A stretch of 64,000 nt of DNA from Polynucleobacter duraquae (GTDB lineage: Bacteria; Pseudomonadota; Gammaproteobacteria; Burkholderiales; Burkholderiaceae): the NCBI RefSeq assembly GCF_000973625.1, contig NZ_CP007501.1, positions 744,001-808,000 of the forward strand, given 5' to 3'. This document shows positions 51,242 to 58,943 of the stretch, piece after piece (position 1 is the first letter of the stretch; each line of letters begins with the position of its first letter). Below the pieces are notes generated by a model. The model was not told the origin of the DNA. It saw only the letters and a program-made list of their open reading frames with translations, and did no database searches. The translations under genes and the position numbers were made by a program.

Positions 51242-52273
51242 ATGGACTTGGTCTTAATGAAAAGAAAGTTATACGATTCACTGGTGGATTTAAGGCTGAC
51301 AGTTTCTAAAGTCCTGGGGTTCGCTCAAGAGATCAAGCAGATCACCCCAATCACCACCATGGATGGGTTTGGGTTCGCGCAGGATATCTCTCATACACCT
51401 TCAGATGTCATTGAGTTACCGCCTAAAGAGGAGCTCATAAGGCCTAATGTACCTTTAAAGTCAAAAATAGACCTGACTTCGCTTGAGACGCGGTACTTTG
51501 ATATTGCGGATGAGGGTGGCAACAGAAAGCTTGCGTATAGCATTTCTGGGAATATAAATGCAGAGAAAATATTACTTTGCTTGCCTGGCCTATTGGAGAC
51601 CAAAGACTCCTTCACCGTTTTGCATACCTATTTTTTAAGATTTGAAGATTGCAAAGTAGTCAGCGTTGATTTTCCTGGAAGGGGAGATTCTGAGTCCATT
51701 GCATTGTCTCAAAACTACACCATGTCTCTCTACCTGTCAGATATCAAAAGCCTCATCAAGATACTTTTGATTAATCATTCATCGAATACCCAATTTACTC
51801 TTTTGGGTACAAGTATGGGTGGTGTGTTGGCCATGTACTTAACGCAATCACTAGGAAAAAGAATTTCCGAAATCATTCTGAATGACATTGCCTTAACTGT
51901 GAATTGGACTGCCCTCTATTCTTTATATAAATCCATGAAAAATGAAGTTGGTTTTAAAGAGGTTAAACAATTGGCAAAAGATTTGAGGGTGGATGAGAGG
52001 GCATTCGCAGATGTTCAATTGCCTGGTCACTTTGATTTAAGTTACAAAGCTGATGTATGGGGGATGAACTTTCATGAGGCTATGGAAGGCTACAAAGGTA
52101 AGGTAGCGCTTATTTATGGCGCCGACTCAAAGATATGTACTCGCCAACGTGTACGCTCAGCGAAGGCTGCAATACCTGGGTTAATTACTTTGGAGATCGA
52201 GGATGCAGGGCATCCAGTTCCATTTACACCCCAGGTGTGCGAGTTCATCCAACTGCAGATGAAGCTTAAATAA
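51242..52273 (+). CDS. Alpha/beta hydrolase
   Basis: The 343-residue protein has an alpha/beta-hydrolase fold in residues about 90-343. The oxyanion region is LLCLPGLLETKDSF, the acid-turn segment VDFPGRGDSES, the nucleophile elbow LLGTSMGGVLAMYL and the catalytic His lies in DAGHPVPFTP. The first 85 residues are unrelated and polar. The substrate is unknown, though an esterase or lipase role is plausible. Start ATG 51242 has a poor ribosome site, and ATG 51257 is an alternative. It follows phoA by 143 bases. Confidence 0.8.
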   Translation: MDLVLMKRKLYDSLVDLRLTVSKVLGFAQEIKQITPITTMDGFGFAQDISHTPSDVIELPPKEELIRPNVPLKSKIDLTSLETRYFDIADEGGNRKLAYSISGNINAEKILLCLPGLLETKDSFTVLHTYFLRFEDCKVVSVDFPGRGDSESIALSQNYTMSLYLSDIKSLIKILLINHSSNTQFTLLGTSMGGVLAMYLTQSLGKRISEIILNDIALTVNWTALYSLYKSMKNEVGFKEVKQLAKDLRVDERAFADVQLPGHFDLSYKADVWGMNFHEAMEGYKGKVALIYGADSKICTRQRVRSAKAAIPGLITLEIEDAGHPVPFTPQVCEFIQLQMKLK

Positions 52274-52280
52274 ACTGCCA

Positions 52281-53249
52281 CTAATTATTTTCTTTGAGAA
52301 TAATTGGTCTAAAGCTAAAGGGCTGCTCTTGGGCAGGATTTACCTGAACTTCAACCGCCTGAACTTGATCGGCTCCCATTACTTGCAGTCGTAATACATT
52401 TTCCAGCACCTTTTTTTGATTCTTGCGATGCAGGGGCTGGTCAATTTTGAGTCGATGAGTATCGCCATGAATCAATAGCACTGGCTTATTAAAGATCTCC
52501 GACTTCGATATGAGGCTCTCTAATGTATCGCGATAGCCGCTGTCGCTACTCGTCAATTGGCTAGGCTTATAAAACATATCGGCTTGATAGGCAAAGATGA
52601 TGCCATTCAAATTTCTTTGGGTAGCTAAGTTAAATGCTTGATCGATCCATGCTAGATTGGCTTGATTTCTATCTTGATATTCCTTGATGGCTGACTCTGT
52701 ACCCTCATTATTGTTATTGGAACCAGGTATATGGATGCTGACAAACAGAAAATTATTCTTAATCCAGTAGGCGTTCTCTACATATTTGGAGTACCTTGGA
52801 TCCAGATCTGCCTGCCTTTGAAGACGTATTGGATTTTTACCTAAGCTTTGATTAGTGCTAAAAAATACTGTCCTCAGCGCTTCCAATCTTTCTAGGGGAT
52901 CGTAAGCGCCAGCTAAAATTCGGTGGCAGTCAGTCCATTCATTATCCCCAGGGCTGTACACCAAGGGTGTCTTGAAGCTTGAAAAATAGGATTTAATGAT
53001 TTGATTGTGCTCATCACTACAAGGCGATGAGCCTGACTTAGTATCCCCAATAAAAATGCTGAAGCTAGGTTTGAGTCGGTTTATTTCTGTAATTAAGTTT
53101 TCAAAGCGTCGCAAATCCTGAGGTAGTGAGTAGGGCATATCACCTAGAGCAACGAACTTAAATGTCTGGCCAATCGCAGCTGTTGAAAAGCCGACTATGG
53201 TGACAGTAAGAAAAAATAGACCGAGGCGTATTGCTTTGAAAGATTTCAT
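52281..53249 (-). CDS. Exported calcineurin-like metallophosphoesterase
   Basis: The 322-residue precursor has a signal peptide (about residues 1-28, ending AAIGQ). Metallophosphoesterase signatures follow: FVALGDMPYS, FIGDTKSG, SPGDNEWTDC (a GDNE variant of GNHE) and LLIHGDTHRLKID near the C-terminus. It probably hydrolyses a phosphate ester in the periplasm, but the substrate is unknown. It follows the 53250-53669 gene directly, with stop and start adjacent. It converges with the alpha/beta hydrolase. Confidence 0.82.
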   Translation of the reverse strand: MKSFKAIRLGLFFLTVTIVGFSTAAIGQTFKFVALGDMPYSLPQDLRRFENLITEINRLKPSFSIFIGDTKSGSSPCSDEHNQIIKSYFSSFKTPLVYSPGDNEWTDCHRILAGAYDPLERLEALRTVFFSTNQSLGKNPIRLQRQADLDPRYSKYVENAYWIKNNFLFVSIHIPGSNNNNEGTESAIKEYQDRNQANLAWIDQAFNLATQRNLNGIIFAYQADMFYKPSQLTSSDSGYRDTLESLISKSEIFNKPVLLIHGDTHRLKIDQPLHRKNQKKVLENVLRLQVMGADQVQAVEVQVNPAQEQPFSFRPIILKENN

Positions 53250-53669
53250 TTACTTATATTGTTCAGGTTCATCATTGATTTCTTTAATCTCTAGCTCACC
53301 GAAGATATACGTATTTTCTCCCATTTCTTTCCATCCCAGATCTTGAAAGGCATGCGTATATTCCCCTGAATACTTTTTCGATTTGCCGTAGAAAATATCT
53401 GTAAGCTCATCTTGCTCGTCTTCATCTACAGTTTCAGAAAAGTAGATAACCTTTTCCCCATCATAGGTCTTGCTAATTTCTGCTCCAGGTATATCACCTA
53501 TACAAATACCCACTTGGGCTTGATACCGGCTAATGAACTTAGGTTTTATAGTAGTGGTGATGGATCCAAGCTTCCAAACTGTCCCACATTTAATTTCTTT
53601 ATTCTGTTTTTTAAAGATATATCTTTGGACTAATGAGCCCATTTCAAGAGGGATAATTTGATACAGCAT
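53250..53669 (-). CDS. Protein of unknown function
   Basis: A 139-residue soluble protein with no signal peptide and an acidic second half (ETVDEDEQDELTDIFYG). I recognise no family. AGGAG eight bases before the ATG supports the start. Its stop abuts the start of the exported phosphoesterase, so they likely form an operon. Confidence 0.7.
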   Translation of the reverse strand: MLYQIIPLEMGSLVQRYIFKKQNKEIKCGTVWKLGSITTTIKPKFISRYQAQVGICIGDIPGAEISKTYDGEKVIYFSETVDEDEQDELTDIFYGKSKKYSGEYTHAFQDLGWKEMGENTYIFGELEIKEINDEPEQYK

Positions 53670-53779
53670 CTCATATCTCCTATAGTGAATTTAAGTTCTG
53701 ATCATGCTCTTCAAGTATGACGATTCGGTGAAGATCGCTCGATCTGGATAATGTCTTTATTCTGTAATAGTTCCAGTTC

Positions 53780-53992
53780 ATGATCACGCCTGTGAATTCA
53801 CTACATACAACTATTACCTGCCCCCACTGCCGCGGACAAGAAACCCTAGAGATCCCCTTAGGCTACTCCCAGCATTTATATCGCTGCCCAAGTTGCAGCA
53901 CCATTTTGAGGTCTAGATCAGGAGATTGCTGTATTTTCTGCAGTTTCGGAAGCCAAGATTGTTCTAGTGCGGAGCAAAATTTAGCTGCTTGA
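53780..53992 (+). CDS. GDCCVxC-type small Cys-rich protein
   Basis: A 70-residue protein with a zinc-ribbon-like pair CPHC and CPSC, then the characteristic GDCCIFCSFGSQDC end. This matches the small 'GDCCVxC domain' protein family, whose role is unknown and whose members sometimes carry selenocysteine. All positions here are Cys. It lies between the minus-strand unknown gene and ppx. Confidence 0.7.
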   Translation: MITPVNSLHTTITCPHCRGQETLEIPLGYSQHLYRCPSCSTILRSRSGDCCIFCSFGSQDCSSAEQNLAA

Positions 53993-54030
53993 GCTCCTTC
54001 CCAGTAGACTAAGGTCTCGTTTCATGAATG

Positions 54031-54061
54031 TGTCATCAGAGTTTCATAAAATAGACATATT
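54031..54061 (+). promoter_or_regulatory. Three-unit Pho box upstream of ppx
   Basis: TGTCATC (54031), TTTCATA (54042) and AGACATA (54053) repeat every 11 nt. The last two units with their spacer closely resemble the pstS box. CATATT at 54056-54061 can serve as -10 for the first pair. Ends 30 bases before the ppx start. Confidence 0.7.
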
Positions 54062-54090
54062 CAAGTAAACCTGCTTCTATTGGAAATGCT

Positions 54091-55629
54091 GTGGCCTTAC
54101 AACAAAATAAATCCCTCATGAATGCAACTGAGCTTGTCGCTGCTGTCGACCTTGGGTCTAACAGCTTTCGTATGTTGGTTGCCCAAGTCGTCAAGACGCC
54201 CTCGGGTACTCAGCTTCGCCCGATTGATACGCTACGTGAGTCTGTACGCCTTGCTGCTGGATTAACGGATAACAAGTTATTGGGTAATGATGCCTATCAG
54301 CGCGGGATTGCAGCAATTCGGCGCTTTGGTGAGCGTATTCGGGGGTTTGATCCTGCCAATGTGCGCGCTGTAGCCACCAATACCCTGCGGGTAGCTAAGA
54401 ATGCACCTCACTTTATCCGAGAGGCTGAGGAGGCCTTAGGTTTCCCCATTGAAGTTATTGCAGGCGTAGAAGAGGCGCGCTTGATTTATATTGGCGCTGC
54501 CCATGAAGTGCCAGCAGTTCAGGGCAATCGCTTGGTGGTGGATATTGGTGGCGGTTCTACCGAGCTGATCATTGGTAAAGGTTACGAGCCTAGGCTGATG
54601 GAAAGCCTCTATATCGGCTGTGTTTCTCATAGCCTGAGATTCTTCCCTAAGGGCAATATCGATTCCCATGCTTTTAAAGAGGCAGAGCTAGCTGCCAGAA
54701 GAGAAATTCAGGTTATTTCTGAGGCATATCTAAAGGCTGGCTGGAAGCAGGTGATCGGCTCTTCGGGAACTGCACGTGCTTTAGCCGAACTGATTGCCGA
54801 AAACAACTTCAATGGCCAGATAGATAATGCTGATGGCTTGATTACCCGAGATGGCTTAAGAGCCATGAAAAAGCATCTGTTGAAATATGATCACATCAAT
54901 CAGGTAGAGCTTCAAGGTCTTAAAGATGATCGTCGCTCAGTATGGCCTGGTGGTCTTGCCATCATGATTGCTGTATTTGATGAGCTCGGTATTGAATCCA
55001 TGGAGGTCACGGATGCTGCCTTGAGAATCGGTGTGCTTTATGACTTGCTAGGCCGCTCGCAGCATGAAGATATGCGCTTTGTGACGGTTGAGCAATTTAT
55101 GCAGCGCTATGCTGTAGATCGGGAGCAGGCTAAGCGTGTTGGTAATCTCGCTGCCGAGTTCTTGGCGCAATTACCTAAGCCAGATGAAGAAAGTCGAGCG
55201 GACAATATTGCATTATTGCAGTGGGCCGCTAATCTTCATGAAATCGGTTTATCGATATCGCATAACGGATACCACAAGCATTCTGCATACATTGCTGGCA
55301 ATGCCGATATGCCGGGTTTCTCAAAAAATGATCAAGCTAGATTAGCCGCCTTACTGATTGGTCACACCGGTAAGTTGGGGAAATTGGCGAATAACGCCTC
55401 CTTCTCTGATTGGCGTATGTTGTTTTGCATGCGACTTGCTCAAGTTCTTTGCCGTGGGCGTAGCGACATCAATTTACCCAAAGTAAAAGTCTCCGAGCAC
55501 AATGGAGACTATTTAGTCAGTCTTTCCAAGGACTGGGCTAGAGAACATCCATTAACAGAATTTAGCCTGCAAAAAGAAGCGGCCGAATGGGAGCGCATCG
55601 GCCGACCTTACAACATTAGCTTGAAGTAA
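54091..55629 (+). CDS. ppx: Exopolyphosphatase / guanosine pentaphosphate phosphohydrolase
   Basis: Removes terminal phosphate from polyphosphate or pppGpp. The 512-residue protein has the ASKHA ATPase-like motifs VAAVDLGSNSFRMLVAQV and VVDIGGGSTELIIG. It also has IGSSGTARALAELI and a C-terminal HD-like helical domain (AANLHEIGLSISHNGYHKHSAY). GTG 54091 is used. ATG 54118 would remove nine residues. The usual partner ppk1 is not next to it. Confidence 0.93.
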   Translation: MALQQNKSLMNATELVAAVDLGSNSFRMLVAQVVKTPSGTQLRPIDTLRESVRLAAGLTDNKLLGNDAYQRGIAAIRRFGERIRGFDPANVRAVATNTLRVAKNAPHFIREAEEALGFPIEVIAGVEEARLIYIGAAHEVPAVQGNRLVVDIGGGSTELIIGKGYEPRLMESLYIGCVSHSLRFFPKGNIDSHAFKEAELAARREIQVISEAYLKAGWKQVIGSSGTARALAELIAENNFNGQIDNADGLITRDGLRAMKKHLLKYDHINQVELQGLKDDRRSVWPGGLAIMIAVFDELGIESMEVTDAALRIGVLYDLLGRSQHEDMRFVTVEQFMQRYAVDREQAKRVGNLAAEFLAQLPKPDEESRADNIALLQWAANLHEIGLSISHNGYHKHSAYIAGNADMPGFSKNDQARLAALLIGHTGKLGKLANNASFSDWRMLFCMRLAQVLCRGRSDINLPKVKVSEHNGDYLVSLSKDWAREHPLTEFSLQKEAAEWERIGRPYNISLK

Positions 55630-55632
55630 TTC

Positions 55633-56568
55633 TTACTGCCCAAAGAAGTGTTTAGCGTACCGAGGATTGATATCTGATAGACGCAACATAGTCAAGACAT
55701 CTGCTGTATTGAAGTCTGGATCCCAGGCAGGTGCGCTACAAATCTTGGCGCCTAACTTTAAGTAACCTTTGATCAACGGTGGAGGTTCTACTGCTAGGCC
55801 ACCATTGAGTCGCTCGAGAGGTAAGGGTAGGCGTGGGAAGGCGTGGTTTTCAACTGGCGCCATCTGATCATTACTTAGTGAGTTATACAGACTGGCTGCA
55901 AAGTGACCGCCATCACCCATGGGGATGCTGGCACAGCCGAGCATGATTTCATAATCGTGCTTTAGCATGTATTGCGCTAAGCCGCTCCACAAAGCCATGA
56001 TGACCGCGCCTGAACGAAAGTCTTCGTGCACACAAGATCTACCAAGTTCAACTAATTTAGGGCGTAAGTGATCCAAGCGGCTTAAATCAAACTCTGAGTC
56101 TGAGTAGAGACGTCCAATCTCTAGCGCTTTGTGCGGAGGGAGTACGCGATAGGTGCCGACTACTCTTAATGACTCCTGATCGCGTATCAGTAAATGATCG
56201 CAATAGGCATCAAATTCGTCAATATCCAGGTTTTCTGGATTGCTTGGAAGCTTGGCCCCCATCTCTTCTGCAAATACCTTGTAGCGCAGGCGTTGTGCTT
56301 CTTTAATCTCACTGGCGCTACTAGCCCAAGTAATTTGAAATGCAGGGCGCTTTGGCTTAGCGATTGCCTTCTCAACAACTGGCTCTATGGCTCTGAGCTC
56401 TGCTCTAGCTTTAGTGGCAAATTTTTTACCAAATAGCTTCTTCGCAATTTTTTTAGAAAAAAGCTTTTTTATCGCCTCAGTTTTACTCTTTTTAATCTTC
56501 TTTGGCTTTGCTTCAAAGCGCGAATTAAAGAGATCAAATGCAGCAAGCGGATTTGGAATATCAGACAT
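55633..56568 (-). CDS. olsB: OlsB-like GNAT N-acyltransferase (ornithine lipid synthesis)
   Basis: Probably transfers a 3-hydroxyacyl chain from acyl carrier protein to the alpha-amino group of ornithine, giving lyso-ornithine lipid. The 311-residue protein carries the OlsB-type GNAT region EAQRLRYKVFAEEMGAKL, SLRVVGTYRVLPP and LVELGRSCVHEDFRSGAVIM with the later YMLKHDYEIMLGCASIPM. An N-terminal Lys/Ala-rich stretch of about 75 residues is unusual. It is last in the minus-strand operon with dgkA, agt and plcP. Some annotations call this family hemolysin-like, without functional support. Confidence 0.8.
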   Translation of the reverse strand: MSDIPNPLAAFDLFNSRFEAKPKKIKKSKTEAIKKLFSKKIAKKLFGKKFATKARAELRAIEPVVEKAIAKPKRPAFQITWASSASEIKEAQRLRYKVFAEEMGAKLPSNPENLDIDEFDAYCDHLLIRDQESLRVVGTYRVLPPHKALEIGRLYSDSEFDLSRLDHLRPKLVELGRSCVHEDFRSGAVIMALWSGLAQYMLKHDYEIMLGCASIPMGDGGHFAASLYNSLSNDQMAPVENHAFPRLPLPLERLNGGLAVEPPPLIKGYLKLGAKICSAPAWDPDFNTADVLTMLRLSDINPRYAKHFFGQ

Positions 56569-56610
56569 GGTGTTCCTTAATTATTAATAATCAATAGTAA
56601 AAAATGGGTA

Positions 56611-57021
56611 TTACCAATTGATGACAAGGGGTATGCAAATCGTTGCCCACAATAAGGCGGCAATGAGCAGGGCGAGCATGACTGCAGCCGAGCCAAAGTC
56701 TTTTGCTCTTTTCGATAGATCATGATGATCAAATGAAATACGATCGATAGCAGCCTCAACACTGGAATTCAGTAGCTCGACAACTAAAACCATGATGAGC
56801 GATGCAATGAGGGCGCATTTCTCAAGAGGGCTAATCGGCAAGAAAAGGGCAATGGGGCTCAGCACAACAAATAAGAAAAGCTCTTGTCTAAAAGCACTCT
56901 CCTCTTGAAATGCGTAGACTATGCCGCACCAAGAGTTCTTGGCAGCATGCCATGCTCTCGTGAGCCCCCGGTTCCCTTTATGGGGGTTTTGTTTGATGTC
57001 GTAAGGTGCTGACAAAATCAA
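56611..57021 (-). CDS. dgkA: Diacylglycerol kinase
   Basis: Phosphorylates diacylglycerol to phosphatidic acid in the inner membrane. The 136-residue protein has three membrane helices. The family signature ELLNSSVEAAIDRIS and LSKRAKDFGSAAVMLALL is present. Start is TTG 57021 (TTG 57015 also possible), three bases after the agt stop, with no strong ribosome site. Length is close to the usual 120-125 plus an N-terminal extension. Its co-operon position suggests it handles diacylglycerol released by PlcP. Confidence 0.88.
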   Translation of the reverse strand: MILSAPYDIKQNPHKGNRGLTRAWHAAKNSWCGIVYAFQEESAFRQELFLFVVLSPIALFLPISPLEKCALIASLIMVLVVELLNSSVEAAIDRISFDHHDLSKRAKDFGSAAVMLALLIAALLWATICIPLVINW

Positions 57022-57024
57022 TGC

Positions 57025-58053
57025 TTAAGCAAGGGCGGTGGTATGAACTGCTGTCGAGGGCACGGGCTTTAGATGCTTGGCAAACTGTTCTGAAGCTGCT
57101 CTCCAAGAAAACTTCTCAGCATGTGCTCTGGCTAGTTCACGAGGAATCTTCAGAGCTTGCATACAAGCTATTTGAAGATCTTCATGCATTGCGCCGGCAG
57201 TAGAGTTGCCTAAAACATCAATTGGACCGGTCACTGGATAGGCTGCTACTGGCGTGCCACAAGCCATAGCCTCTAATATCACCAGCCCAAAAGTATCGGT
57301 TTTACTTGGGAAGACAAAAACATCGGCAGCAGCATATACCTTGGCTAACTCCTGTTGCTGTAGAACCCCAAGATAATTGATATTAGGATATTTTTCTTTA
57401 ATACTGGCCATTGCAGGTCCATCACCAACAACCCACTTAGAACCTGGTAGATCTATCTCTAAAAAGGCATTGATATTTTTCTCTACCGCTACTCGACCAA
57501 CATATAAAAAGATGGGGTGAGCGCTATTGAGGACTTTAGAGTCTTGCATTTTGAAAATATCTAAATCTACACCGCGAGACCACAGTACGACATTTTTAAG
57601 GCCGTACTTCTCGAGATCGTCTTTAACAACAATAGTTGGTGCCATCACAGCCATCGAAGGGCCATGAAACCAGCGAATAAAAGCATAGGTAATGGCCAAA
57701 GGAATTCCGGTGCGGGCTTTGACGTACTCAGGAAAACGGGTGTGATAGGCAGTAGAGAATGGCAAATTATTCTTTACAGCATAAGAGCGAGCTGAAAGGC
57801 CTAAAGGACCCTCTGTAGCAATATGCATTGCATCCGGCGCAAATTCTTTAATGCGGCGAGCAACTTCTTTTCCGGGGAATAAGGACAAGGCAATATCTGG
57901 GTAGGTAGGGCAGGGGATCGACTTAAAACCCGTTGGGGTAATCATTTCGACTTCATGACCCATGCCGATCAGTTCAGCTATCGTTTGTTTGAGCGTTCTC
58001 ACAACACCATTCACTTGTGGATCCCATGCATCAGTAATGATCATAATTTTCAT
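57025..58053 (-). CDS. agt: GT4 glycosyltransferase, Agt-type
   Basis: Probable diacylglycerol glycosyltransferase making glycolipid to replace phospholipid when phosphate is short. The 342-residue GT-B protein starts MKIMIITDAWDPQVNGVVRT, with the acceptor-side Gly-rich loop. It carries the GT4 E-x7-E region SKTDTFGLVILEAMACGTPV. The gene directly follows plcP with a four-base overlap, the order known for plcP-agt pairs in marine heterotrophs. The sugar donor cannot be told from sequence. Confidence 0.8.
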   Translation of the reverse strand: MKIMIITDAWDPQVNGVVRTLKQTIAELIGMGHEVEMITPTGFKSIPCPTYPDIALSLFPGKEVARRIKEFAPDAMHIATEGPLGLSARSYAVKNNLPFSTAYHTRFPEYVKARTGIPLAITYAFIRWFHGPSMAVMAPTIVVKDDLEKYGLKNVVLWSRGVDLDIFKMQDSKVLNSAHPIFLYVGRVAVEKNINAFLEIDLPGSKWVVGDGPAMASIKEKYPNINYLGVLQQQELAKVYAAADVFVFPSKTDTFGLVILEAMACGTPVAAYPVTGPIDVLGNSTAGAMHEDLQIACMQALKIPRELARAHAEKFSWRAASEQFAKHLKPVPSTAVHTTALA

Positions 58054-58859
58054 ACGGAAACCTCTTTAATTAGTGCTGCAATCTCGGGTTGGAGAGTAAT
58101 TTCAGGTACTTCCACTGGATCACCATGAATCTGAGTCCAGTAAATAATTTTGAGTTCGCCAGTTGTAGTTTCTACAAGCGCTGATAGGCTTTCGACCCAA
58201 TCACCATCGTTGCAATACAACAGGCCATCGATTTCACGAATTTCTGCTTTATGAATATGGCCGCATACAACGCCATCACAATTTCTTAAGCGGGCTTCTC
58301 TAGCCATGATGTGCTCGAAGTCAGCGATATAGCTGACCGCATTTTTTACTTGATGCTTAAGATATTGGGAGAGGGACCAATATTGCAACCCCATCTTGAC
58401 CCGAATCATATTGAAGTAGCGATTGATATATAAAATAAAGGAATACAGTGAGTCGCCGACATAGGCAAGCCATTTAGCGTATTGCATTACGCCATCAAAT
58501 AAATCACCATGAGTTACCCAAAGCTTACGGCCATCTAAGGTCGTATGGATGACCTCTTCTTGCACCTTGATATCACCAAAGGACATGCCAAAGTACTGAC
58601 GAGCTGCTTCGTCATGATTGCCGGGAATGTAAATCACTTCGGCACCCTTACGGGCTTTACGTAATAATTTTTGCACCACATCATTGTGGGTCTGTGGCCA
58701 GTAAAAGGACTGCTTTAAGCGCCAACCATCGATAATGTCGCCTACTAAGTAAAACTGGTCAGCTTCATTATGTTTTAAGAAATCGAGGAGGTAGTTTGCC
58801 TGACACCCTGATGTTCCTAGGTGTACATCTGAAATCCAAATCGCTCTGTAATGCGTCAT
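58050..58859 (-). CDS. plcP: PlcP-type metallophosphoesterase (phospholipase C)
   Basis: Expected to remove the phosphorylated head group from phospholipids, releasing diacylglycerol. The 269-residue protein has all metallophosphoesterase motifs: Asp11 and His13 in WISDVHLGTSGCQ, Asp41 in LVGDIIDGW, IPGNHDE, THGDLFDG and GHIHKAEI. This family is often annotated UDP-2,3-diacylglucosamine diphosphatase. The agt partner and Pho box favour PlcP, but biochemical confirmation would be needed. First gene of the minus-strand operon. Confidence 0.8.
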   Translation of the reverse strand: MTHYRAIWISDVHLGTSGCQANYLLDFLKHNEADQFYLVGDIIDGWRLKQSFYWPQTHNDVVQKLLRKARKGAEVIYIPGNHDEAARQYFGMSFGDIKVQEEVIHTTLDGRKLWVTHGDLFDGVMQYAKWLAYVGDSLYSFILYINRYFNMIRVKMGLQYWSLSQYLKHQVKNAVSYIADFEHIMAREARLRNCDGVVCGHIHKAEIREIDGLLYCNDGDWVESLSALVETTTGELKIIYWTQIHGDPVEVPEITLQPEIAALIKEVSV

Positions 58860-58880
58860 GAGTAACTATTAAGCCGATTC

Positions 58881-58922
58881 ATTATGAAGACCTCATGACA
58901 CTTTTACGACAGTTTGATGACT
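58881..58922 (-). promoter_or_regulatory. Three-unit Pho box and -10 upstream of plcP
   Basis: On the minus strand AGTCATC, TGTCGTA and TGTCATG repeat every 11 nt (58922 down to 58894). CATAAT (58886-58881) follows seven bases later as the -10. The last two units match the Pho-box consensus best. The orientation points to plcP. The divergent plsC-like gene shares the intergenic region. Confidence 0.75.
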
Positions 58923-58943
58923 TGATTTATATTACTGCTAGTT

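Noticed and set aside
56965..56990. CCCCC and GGGGG hairpin with TTTT on the plus strand, inside dgkA
   Set aside because: It lies antisense in the dgkA start region where no plus-strand transcript is expected. On the sense strand it has no U-tract.
58050..58859. Reading plcP as LpxH (UDP-2,3-diacylglucosamine diphosphatase)
   Set aside because: The motifs are shared by both families. The overlap with agt and the Pho box favour PlcP, though only a tree or assay can settle it.
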